Positions 1 through 4,523 are shown, counted from the first letter of the stretch. The stretch: DNA of 7,028 nt from Syntrophobacterales bacterium (GCA_021159265.1 JAGGSD010000109.1:1-7028); one strand, 5' to 3'. Translations and numbers: made by a program. The notes: a model not told the origin generated them from the letters alone.

Positions 1-1
1 G

Positions 2-703
2 GCCAGGGGTCAGGGGTCAGGGGTCGGAGAGAGACAATGGGTTCATGCAGGCGTGGGGGCGAGGGCGGCGATTTTTTCGTTTAATGGGAATAAGATTATT
101 ACGACTTCGGGCGGCGGGATGCTGGCTTCGGACGATAAGGAGTTTATCGATTATGCCCGCAATCTCTCACAACAGGCACGGGAACCATTTCCGCATTATG
201 AACATACAGAGATTGGCTACAATTACCGGATGAGCAATATCCTGGCGGCGATTGGGCGAGGGCAGCTTAAGGTTTTAGACGAGCGGGTAAAAAGAAAAAG
301 GGAGATATTTGATTATTACCAAAATGCCCTGGGGGATCTGCCTGGGGTTGAGTTTATGCCTGAGGCTTCTTATGGAAAGTCTAACCGGTGGCTGACGGTG
401 ATTCTGATTACGCCTGAGGAATTCGGGGCTTCATCGACAGAAGTGATGGTGGCGCTCGAAACGGAGAATATTGAGTCACGGCCGGTGTGGAAGCCGATGC
501 ATATGCAACCAGTGTTTGTCAGGGACCAGGGGTCAGGGGTCAGGGATCAGGAAAAGAAGAAAAGATATAAGACAAGGGTTTTTGGGGGAAGTGTGGCGGA
601 GGATTTGTTTAAGCGGGGGCTTTGTTTGCCTTCCGGGACGGCGATGACGAATAGTGATCTGGATCGGGTTATTGAAGTGATATTGAACTGCCAATTCCGG
701 TGA
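2..703 (+). CDS. DegT/DnrJ/EryC1/StrS family sugar aminotransferase, PglE-like, 5'-partial
   Basis: PLP-dependent aminotransferase that probably converts a UDP-4-keto-6-deoxy-HexNAc to the 4-amino sugar in the cytoplasm. The reading frame is open to the left edge; 233 residues are visible of a family length near 380-400, so about 150 N-terminal residues are outside. The GTG at 53 is not a credible start because it lies only 13 codons before the PLP-lysine. The active-site motif SFNGNKIITTSGGGM is intact, with the Schiff-base Lys codon at 92-94. Further family landmarks are a GYNYRMSN motif, a KPMHMQPVF motif and a C-terminal RGLCLPSGTAMT block followed by a DLDRVIEVI helix. Two loops carry heptanucleotide-repeat-encoded GQGSGV peptides: one just upstream of the PLP motif and one between QPVF and VFGG. 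The family and the PLP site are clear; the exact sugar substrate is inferred, helped by the PglF-like dehydratase at 4945. The missing 5' end means I cannot tell whether the gene is intact. Confidence 0.9.
   Translation, partial: ARGQGSGVGERQWVHAGVGARAAIFSFNGNKIITTSGGGMLASDDKEFIDYARNLSQQAREPFPHYEHTEIGYNYRMSNILAAIGRGQLKVLDERVKRKREIFDYYQNALGDLPGVEFMPEASYGKSNRWLTVILITPEEFGASSTEVMVALETENIESRPVWKPMHMQPVFVRDQGSGVRDQEKKKRYKTRVFGGSVAEDLFKRGLCLPSGTAMTNSDLDRVIEVILNCQFR
5..25 (+). repeat. Heptanucleotide array (AGGGGTC)x3 inside the aminotransferase frame
   Basis: Three perfect copies of AGGGGTC lie head to tail and may continue beyond the left edge. Three units make 21 bp, so the array adds whole codons (R-G-Q-G-S-G-V) without breaking the frame. 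The loop it occupies is just upstream of the PLP-lysine motif. Confidence 0.85.
521..548 (+). repeat. Second heptanucleotide array, four AGGGRYC-like units, inside the aminotransferase
   Basis: The units are AGGGACC, AGGGGTC, AGGGGTC and AGGGATC. They are translated as RDQGSGVRDQ, followed by a lysine-rich EKKK stretch. This lies between the conserved QPVF and GGSVAEDLF segments, a position where relatives usually have a short variable loop. The sequence matches the array at 5-25, so one repeat family has entered the same gene twice. Confidence 0.85.
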
Positions 704-813
704 AGGTCGAGTTTGATGAATATTATTTGAAAAACAGATCGTTCGCCCTTGACTTTAAGATATTGTGGATGACGTTTGTAAAGGTTGTTCGGGGGGATGG
801 GGTGACGCATTGA
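676..813 (+). pseudogene. C-terminal relic of a bacterial sugar transferase (PglC/WcaJ/RfbP type)
   Basis: In a frame different from the aminotransferase, 45 sense codons run from just after a TGA (673-675) to a TGA at 811-813. The peptide includes VKVEFDEYY, then LKNRSF, ALDFKILWMTFVKVV and RGDGVTH. This is the pattern with which polyprenol-phosphate sugar phosphotransferases (Pfam bacterial sugar transferase) end: a D/E-x-Y-Y motif, an N-x-S motif, then LDxKILxxTxxKVL and a short basic tail. The catalytic N-terminal part is absent, there is no ribosome-binding site, and the only possible start is a GTG at 700. Its 5' end overlaps the stop codon of the aminotransferase. In bacillosamine-type loci PglC acts next to PglE/PglF, so this is probably a remnant left by a deletion. 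The assignment is by recognition, not by a database search. Confidence 0.6.
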
Positions 814-822
814 AAAAAAATT

Positions 823-857
823 AACATCGAACATCCAACATCGAACGTTGAATGGGA
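823..857 (+). repeat. Second heptamer family: AACATCG-type array, five degenerate units
   Basis: The units AACATCG, AACATCC, AACATCG, AACGTTG and AATGGGA follow each other with a strict 7-base period. On the minus strand this reads FNVRCWMFDV in one frame, a peptide signature I have seen repeatedly in spurious ORFs from environmental genomes, which points to a dispersed repeat rather than a gene. Confidence 0.7.
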
Positions 858-1026
858 AAAGATGAAGGGAAACCAACATAACACATCTTAAATATTAACT
901 ATTGACTTGTCGAGCTGTCTTTTTAATAAGGGGCAAGATAAATCATACAATAAATTCAAACAAATTGGCCGAATGGATAGCAAGGGACAGAGGTTGGGGC
1001 ACACTTGTCACTATCGTGAATTCCAC

Positions 1027-1130
1027 GGGGTAAACCCCAGAGGAATAGCCCCGATTAGTCGGGAATTCCGCCCCAGTACAATGGGTTCCACCTACCCCGG
1101 TTGAATGGCTCGGCTAACGCCGAATTCAAC
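1027..1130. other. Cluster of three hairpins in a 355-bp gene-free interval
   Basis: No gene is supported between 814 and 1168. Three dyads follow each other. GGGG-TAAA-CCCC lies at 1027-1038. A two-part stem at 1042-1069 pairs GGAAT with ATTCC outside and CCCGA with TCGGG inside around a TTAG loop. A stem at 1100-1130 pairs GTTGAAT with ATTCAAC outside and CGGC with GCCG inside around TAAC. The loops TAAA, TTAG and TAAC are all 4 nt and start with T. The block is GC-rich compared with its AT-rich surroundings and contains several AATTC-centred stretches. It may be a REP-like or other structured non-coding element; transcription is unknown. Confidence 0.5.
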
Positions 1131-1168
1131 AGGGCACGGCGGGGCAGGCAGGGTAATATGCGAATAAC

Positions 1169-2404
1169 TTATGACAGATCCCAAGGTACGGCGTAGTCAC
1201 ATTCGGATAGCTGAATAATGCCTGAGCATGGGGCAATTACCAAACCTTTGGCTGTTTTAATCTGTGAATATCTTTTACGAAACGCAGAAATCCCCATGGT
1301 GTCGCGGCGGGAGGGGTTGGTTTTGGCTTTTATCTCAATTGGGTGAAGAATTCCGTTATATTCCAGTATAATATCAACTTCCGCGCCGCTGTATGCCCTC
1401 CAGTGATAAAAATTAGGCGTTGGTGATAAAAAGGCAGTCTGTTTTCTTAATTCGGCCGCAACAGCGGTTTCAAATATTGCCCCCCAGAGAGGATGACCGC
1501 CTATGGCTTTAGGCGTGGATATGGCCTGGGTCGAGCATGCAAGGCCTGTGTCTGCAATATATCCTTTTGGTTTATTACTGACCCTTTTTATTAAATTTCC
1601 TGAATATGCGGGAATCTCAAACCACTGAAAAGTAGCTTTTAAAATATCGAGCCATCTTTGAGCTGTTTGAGGCGTTATGCCTAATTCTCTGCCCAACTGG
1701 CTGTGGTTTATTTCCTGAGCTGTTAATGCGGAAACAAGTTGAAGAAATCTTCCAAATAGCTGCAAATTTGATACTTCCGCCAACAGCCTTACATCCCGTT
1801 CAATATACGTGCGCTGGTATGCATTGAAAAAATCGGGGATGACTTCAATGGCAAGGAATTGTGATTCCGGCAAAAAACCGCGCCAGAGCTGTTCGTAGAG
1901 GGTTGTTTCATGTGCAAGTCGTGACTGGCTCATGGTCAGGAATGTATCCGGTGAATCCAGCCATCGCGCAATCCATGGCATAGTTGAATCGCTTTGGCTG
2001 ATTTCAAGCAGACAAAAACTGTCCAGATCCAGAAAAACAGCGCGGCCGGCAAGACTTTCCGACATGGATTTCATTACGCCCCATTGCTGGGAACCTGTGA
2101 GAATGTATTGACCTGGTGCGCGATTAAGATCGATACGCCGCTTTATCGATGCAACCAGCTCCGGAGCATACTGGATTTCATCAAGAATCAGAGGAGGGGG
2201 ATGATTATTTAGAAAAAGTTCAGGGTCCTGCCGGGCGTTTTCAATATCAATAACAGGGTCAAAAACAACAATTTCCGCATCCATACCCAATGTATTTTGG
2301 AGCAGCGTACTCTTTCCGACTTGCCTGGCCCCACTAACAACAACTACAGGAAAGGATGCAGTTAGCTTATAAAGTTTGTCTGTTAATATTCTCCTGATGT
2401 ACAT
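1169..2404 (-). CDS. AAA+ ATPase with C-terminal DUF4143 domain
   Basis: This is a complete 411-residue protein with the architecture of the widespread ATP-binding/DUF4143 family. The AAA domain covers about residues 1-200: Walker A GARQVGKST at 25-33, Walker B LILDEIQ at 72-78 (D75, E76), a sensor-1-like LTGSQQ at 102-107 and LAGR at 118-121. The linker RTYIERDVRLL (198-208) precedes a winged-helix-like stretch (about 225-265). The DUF4143 part contains GYIADTGLA, GAIFETAVAAEL and an E-V-D...E-I-K series (E342, D344, E357, K359) that resembles a PD-(D/E)XK nuclease core. Length is normal for the family. The ATG at 2404 is the only start that keeps Walker A; no Shine-Dalgarno precedes it (see the promoter at 2411). 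It stands alone with no partner gene. The biological role of this family is not established; these are common orphan genes in mobile regions. Confidence 0.92.
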   Translation of the reverse strand: MYIRRILTDKLYKLTASFPVVVVSGARQVGKSTLLQNTLGMDAEIVVFDPVIDIENARQDPELFLNNHPPPLILDEIQYAPELVASIKRRIDLNRAPGQYILTGSQQWGVMKSMSESLAGRAVFLDLDSFCLLEISQSDSTMPWIARWLDSPDTFLTMSQSRLAHETTLYEQLWRGFLPESQFLAIEVIPDFFNAYQRTYIERDVRLLAEVSNLQLFGRFLQLVSALTAQEINHSQLGRELGITPQTAQRWLDILKATFQWFEIPAYSGNLIKRVSNKPKGYIADTGLACSTQAISTPKAIGGHPLWGAIFETAVAAELRKQTAFLSPTPNFYHWRAYSGAEVDIILEYNGILHPIEIKAKTNPSRRDTMGISAFRKRYSQIKTAKGLVIAPCSGIIQLSECDYAVPWDLS

Positions 2405-2410
2405 GCTGTA

Positions 2411-2439
2411 ATATTAGTGATGGCATCATTAAAAGTCAA
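2411..2439 (-). promoter_or_regulatory. Sigma-70 promoter of the ATPase gene, predicted leaderless transcript
   Basis: On the minus strand TTGACT (2439-2434), a 17-bp spacer and TAATAT (2416-2411) form a near-consensus promoter. Only six bases (TACAGC) separate the -10 box from the ATG at 2404, so the expected +1 falls on or next to the start codon. That agrees with the lack of a Shine-Dalgarno sequence. Confidence 0.65.
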
Positions 2440-2477
2440 GTATTTTATTGAAATAGAACGGAGAATGGGGTCAGCCC

Positions 2478-2506
2478 TTGACATAGGACAAATTAGATAG
2501 TAATAT
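2478..2506 (+). promoter_or_regulatory. Sigma-70 promoter of the RAYT relic
   Basis: A perfect TTGACA (2478-2483), a 17-bp spacer and TAATAT (2501-2506) point rightwards, 33 bp before the ATG of the transposase relic. It is preceded by GGGGTCAGCCC, a phrase that I recognise from the upstream regions of many RAYT genes. It lies back to back with the ATPase promoter, 38 bp away. Confidence 0.6.
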
Positions 2507-2539
2507 CCTTTTTTTCAAGAATGAAAACGGGATAAACTT

Positions 2540-2617
2540 ATGGCTCGGCCTTTAAGGATTGAATATCCTAGCGCTTTTTACCATGTGACAGCCCGGGGGA
2601 ATGAGCGAAGACAAATT
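2540..2617 (+). pseudogene. REP-associated tyrosine transposase (RAYT, IS200-like Y1), 5' fragment only
   Basis: The ATG at 2540 opens with MARPLRIEYPSAFYHVTARG, followed by NERRQI. This is the standard N-terminus of TnpA-REP/Y1 transposases of the IS200-like superfamily, which process REP hairpins as single-stranded DNA. Family resemblance stops after residue 26 (2617); the frame continues as unrelated residues to a TAG at 2696-2698, giving a 52-residue product. The HUH motif and catalytic tyrosine of a roughly 200-320 residue enzyme are missing, so it cannot be active. The break coincides with the AATTCCGG-rich duplication at 2618, suggesting an element end recombined here. Promoter and start codon survive, so a short aberrant peptide could still be made. 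Confidence 0.8.
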
Positions 2618-2643
2618 CCGGAATTCGGACCCGGAATTCGGAA
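2618..2643 (+). repeat. 13-bp tandem duplication at the RAYT break point
   Basis: CCGGAATTCGGAC at 2618-2630 is followed by CCGGAATTCGGAA at 2631-2643. Related AATTCCGG-type sequences are found at 1061-1070 and at 4187-4219, so the phrase is dispersed in the intergenic DNA of this window. Confidence 0.7.
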
Positions 2644-2748
2644 TTCTCAGAATTTCCAGTTTATCTGGGTTAGGGTATGGCTAAATGACAGTCTTTAGCT
2701 GGATTTATTTAACACCTTGGGAAGTATATCTAAAAACTCACAACATAA

Positions 2749-2806
2749 TGACCCCTTTTTATTCTTGAACCCCCCTTTTTGCTTTTTTTGACCACCTTTT
2801 TGCCAC
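2749..2806 (+). repeat. Degenerate TGACC(C/A)CC-TTTTT repeats, possible IS21-type end
   Basis: Three imperfect units, TGACCCCTTTTT (2749), TGAACCCCCCTTTTT (2766) and TGACCACCTTTTTGCC (2789), are separated by T-rich stretches at 17- and 23-bp steps. IS21-family ends carry several short repeats of this general look. No transposase (IstA/IstB) remains, so this would be a stranded end. The rest of 2644-2820 is AT-rich with no ORF that I can support. Confidence 0.4.
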
Positions 2807-2820
2807 TCATGACATAAAAG

Positions 2821-2970
2821 TTGTAAAATCATCCGTCACTTGTAAAGAATATCGACGATCCCGAGTTACCCCTCATGATAATTAGAATAGTTAGAGATTC
2901 AAAAGTGTTATCACTTTAGCAACAACAGATAAAGCCCGAAACAGTGAAAAAAGTGTCGAATTACTTTACA
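2821..2970 (+). promoter_or_regulatory. Three candidate enhancer sites TGTAAA-N6-CG(A/T)C upstream of the PEP-CTERM promoter
   Basis: Two direct copies, TTGTAAA-N6-CGTC (2821-2837) and TTGTAAA-N6-CGAC (2840-2856), and one inverted copy, GTCG-N6-TTTACA (2955-2970), lie about 90-240 bp upstream of the expected transcription start. That is the normal distance for activators of sigma-54 promoters. A perfect dyad AAAGTG-TTAT-CACTTT (2902-2917) sits between them. In exosortase systems the known activator is the response regulator PrsR, which makes it the first candidate; I do not know its recognition sequence, so the link is inferred. Confidence 0.45.
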
Positions 2971-3035
2971 GAATACATCCATCAGTTATCAAGCTTATCT
3001 CGTATTATAACATTAAATACAGGTACTTATATACA

Positions 3036-3051
3036 TGGCATGTTTCTTGCT
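3036..3051 (+). promoter_or_regulatory. Sigma-54 (RpoN) -24/-12 promoter of the PEP-CTERM gene
   Basis: TGGCATGTTTCTTGCT fits the consensus TGGCAC-N5-TTGCW, with the invariant GG (3037-3038) and GC (3049-3050) separated by exactly 10 bp. The expected start is near 3062, giving a 5'-UTR of about 99 nt. PEP-CTERM genes are known to be controlled by RpoN with PrsK/PrsR in several species, which supports the call. Confidence 0.85.
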
Positions 3052-3075
3052 AATTATTAAACATTTATGGATCAT

Positions 3076-3085
3076 GAAAGGAGGT
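3076..3085 (+). promoter_or_regulatory. Orphan strong Shine-Dalgarno (GAAAGGAGGT) in the 5'-UTR, stabiliser-like
   Basis: The sequence GAAAGGAGGT is almost fully complementary to the 16S 3' end but has no ATG, GTG or TTG in the following 15 bases. It begins about 14 nt after the predicted sigma-54 start, and the real ribosome site is 70 bases further on. GAAAGGAGG is the STAB-SD sequence described for the Bacillus cry3A mRNA, where ribosome binding protects the 5' end from decay. A comparable role here is inference. Confidence 0.45.
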
Positions 3086-3160
3086 AATAGAGAAAAGAAT
3101 TAAATCCGGTAATTGGTGCTGTATTTACTAAATCACTCAAATCAAGAGGAGGAGGAATAA

Positions 3161-3862
3161 ATGAAAAAATATTTAATTATTTTCTATGTATTAATATTTT
3201 GCTGTGCAATATCAACGGTTAGTTATGCTTTGATTATTACAGAAACAGTTACTGCAGATGGAGTCGATGGAATGCCAGGGCTTATTTTTGATGCCTATAA
3301 TGATGTAAATCCTGGTATGGTTACAAATGGCGGGGTGTATTCCTTCCTAATAGGTGCAGATGATCCTGTAGGCGAACCATGGGCAGGAGGAAACAAGGCC
3401 TGGGATGAGGATCTTGTTACAATAGTGCCACATACTAAATATGATTTTTGGGGTAATCCTAGTTTGGTATATCAAGTTTATGTAGGATACTATGATCCTG
3501 ATTTTCCAGATGATAGTTCCCTCATTTTTGAACTGGAAGGTGACGAATGGGCAGATTATACTATGGGTTATTTCTTCTATACCTACGACGACGAGATATG
3601 GGAGCCCTACGGCTATAATCAGATACTTTATCATCATACCTTGACTGTTTATGCTATGAGTGGAGAGCCAGGTTCTCCTTTTGCTTATACAACATCTCCA
3701 GTTGACCCAGACAACCCTCCACCCGGTGGATATGTTCCAGCAGGGTATGGAAATACTCAGCATGGTGGCCAAACCCCTGTACCAGAACCAGCCACCATGC
3801 TTCTCTTTGGCACTGGTTTAATAGGAATTGTCGGCAGTCGAATCAGAAGAAGAAAGAAATAA
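3161..3862 (+). CDS. PEP-CTERM sorting-domain protein, exported exosortase substrate
   Basis: A 233-residue secreted protein. Residues 1-23 form a Sec signal peptide (KK, a hydrophobic run, SYA cleavage site). The mature part (24-180) is acidic and very rich in Tyr, Asp, Gly and Trp, with no domain that I recognise and no cysteine. A Pro/Gly-rich linker (181-206) leads to the C-terminal tripartite signal: VPEPAT (207-212), a hydrophobic helix (213-225) and the basic tail RIRRRKK. Exosortase (EpsH/XrtA) is expected to cleave near the PEP motif after export. The start is fixed by AGGAGGAGG (3147-3155), five bases before the ATG. The gene is a monocistron between a sigma-54 promoter and a strong terminator. 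It is more AT-rich than the sugar genes and no exosortase is in the window. Function of the mature part is unknown; surface or matrix roles are typical for the class. Confidence 0.93.
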   Translation: MKKYLIIFYVLIFCCAISTVSYALIITETVTADGVDGMPGLIFDAYNDVNPGMVTNGGVYSFLIGADDPVGEPWAGGNKAWDEDLVTIVPHTKYDFWGNPSLVYQVYVGYYDPDFPDDSSLIFELEGDEWADYTMGYFFYTYDDEIWEPYGYNQILYHHTLTVYAMSGEPGSPFAYTTSPVDPDNPPPGGYVPAGYGNTQHGGQTPVPEPATMLLFGTGLIGIVGSRIRRRKK

Positions 3863-3869
3863 TAGTCAC

Positions 3870-3899
3870 AAAGGCAGGGGCATTTCATCCCTGCCTTTT
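3870..3899 (+). terminator. Intrinsic terminator of the PEP-CTERM gene
   Basis: A perfect 10-bp stem, AAAGGCAGGG with CCCTGCCTTT, encloses a 9-nt loop and runs into TTTT. It begins seven bases after the TAA stop and closes the transcription unit. Confidence 0.9.
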
Positions 3900-3909
3900 C
3901 CATACCAAC

Positions 3910-3923
3910 CGGCGGAGTCGCCG
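3910..3923. other. Small GC-rich hairpin
   Basis: CGGCG-GAGT-CGCCG forms a short stem directly downstream of the terminator and just before the coding-like relic at 3935. Its role is unknown; it may belong to a decayed mobile element. Confidence 0.4.
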
Positions 3924-3934
3924 AACCAGCACAT

Positions 3935-4003
3935 TTAGTTGACCCGCAACTCGTAGCCGAATTTGTGGAGTGCCAGGAGGTCAAACAGGGTCAAGTCTCC
4001 GTT
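3935..4003 (-). pseudogene. Possible C-terminal gene relic, unrecognised
   Basis: On the minus strand, codons 4003-3938 read NGDLTLFDLLALHKFGYELRVN and end in TAA (3937-3935). The stretch is GC-rich with a protein-like amino-acid mix, unlike the AT-rich DNA around it. The upstream side is cut by the inverted-repeat element at 4005-4146. The frame runs 18 codons into that element before a stop. I do not recognise the family; a decayed transposase tail is one possibility, and chance is another. Confidence 0.2.
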
Positions 4004-4004
4004 T

Positions 4005-4146
4005 GAGACCTTTGCATAACGTTCCCTTTTGCCCAATTTCTGCGTCAGGCTCAAATTTTAATCCTCGAAATATCCAATATATTCCTGTGGTTAAAATCTT
4101 CGCCTTCCTTGAACTTGAACAAAATTGAACATTCTGCAAAGGTCTC
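4005..4146. mobile_element. 142-bp miniature inverted-repeat transposable element (MITE) with 5-bp target duplication
   Basis: The ends are GAGACCTTTGCA (4005-4016) and its exact reverse complement TGCAAAGGTCTC (4135-4146). With mismatches, the similarity continues inward over 36 positions (28 identical by eye). Directly outside both ends stands CGTTT (4000-4004 and 4147-4151), as expected for a 5-bp target-site duplication. The interior has no ORF, so movement would need a transposase supplied in trans. The family of the parent IS cannot be named safely from this window. Confidence 0.8.
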
Positions 4147-4180
4147 CGTTTGACTTATGATGTCTGTTCTGATGTGTATT

Positions 4181-4219
4181 CCCCAAATTCCGGGGACATC
4201 TTACTTCGGGAATTCCGGC
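4181..4219. repeat. REP-like remnant with CCCC/GGGG hairpin and GGGAATTCCGG palindrome
   Basis: CCCC-N7-GGGG (4181-4195) is followed by GACATCTTACTTCGGG and GGAATTCCGG. The phrase AATTCCGGGGACA is one that I recognise from sequences flanking RAYT genes in environmental Proteobacteria. TCGGGAATTCCG is shared with the hairpin cluster at 1059-1070. It lies just past the 3' end of the toxin gene; no other feature is seen between 4147 and 4241. Confidence 0.45.
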
Positions 4220-4241
4220 GGAGGAGGGGGACGAGCGGGCC

Positions 4242-4523
4242 TTAAGCTTCTATCCGTTTTTTGATGAGCCTGTAAACTTCTTTTCTGTGAATTATACCGA
4301 AGATAAAAATACTGTTATTGGAAACTTTGAAAACAACACGGTAATCTCCGACTCTTAACTTCCAGTATCCTTTAAGGGTTCTTTGCAACGGTTTTCCATA
4401 AGCTTCAGGTTGCGTGGCAAGCCGATCTTCGATGACCCTCTTGATCATGCCCCTGTTTCTCACATCAATTTTAGGCAGGTCATATCTTTTAACGTCCGGA
4501 TGGTATTTGAATTTTAAGACCAT
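4242..4523 (-). CDS. RelE/ParE-superfamily toxin of a type II toxin-antitoxin pair
   Basis: A 93-residue basic protein. The pattern LKGYWKLRVGDYRVVFKV (50-67) followed by IFGIIHRKEVYRL (74-86) is the hallmark of the RelE-like fold: the central beta strands with conserved R57 and R62, then H79, R80 and Y84 near the C-terminus. Members usually cleave ribosome-bound mRNA (RelE-like) or poison gyrase (ParE-like); the LKG-W-LRVGDYRV form favours the RelE/mRNA-interferase side, but sequence alone does not settle it. The ATG overlaps the last 10 bases of the antitoxin gene, and no separate ribosome-binding site is seen, so translation is probably coupled. Length and motifs suggest an intact toxin. 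Confidence 0.9.
   Translation of the reverse strand: MVLKFKYHPDVKRYDLPKIDVRNRGMIKRVIEDRLATQPEAYGKPLQRTLKGYWKLRVGDYRVVFKVSNNSIFIFGIIHRKEVYRLIKKRIEA

Noticed and set aside
413..429. Missing catalytic tyrosine in the dehydratase (protein residues 413-429) as a sign of inactivation
   Set aside because: Met at this place is normal for the PglF/WbpM subfamily (S-M-K arrangement), so it is not a defect.
547..879. 110-codon minus-strand ORF
   Set aside because: It is antisense to the aminotransferase and the sugar-transferase relic and reads through both heptamer families; it is a shadow.
902..929. TTGACT-16-TAATAA promoter-like sequence on the plus strand
   Set aside because: No gene follows on this strand before the convergent ATPase gene, and the spacer is short; kept only as a possibility for a non-coding transcript.
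907..1104. 65-codon plus-strand ORF in the gene-free interval
   Set aside because: It runs through the hairpin cluster, has no ribosome-binding site and no recognisable protein pattern; the frame looks accidental.
2985..3005. IHF site between enhancers and the sigma-54 promoter (TATCAAGCTTATC)
   Set aside because: The first half fits the WATCAA consensus but the TTR part is not at the required distance.
3347..3984. Minus-strand ORFs opposite the PEP-CTERM gene and terminator
   Set aside because: They are antisense to a gene with a clear signal peptide, sorting signal, promoter and terminator, and their peptides have no pattern.
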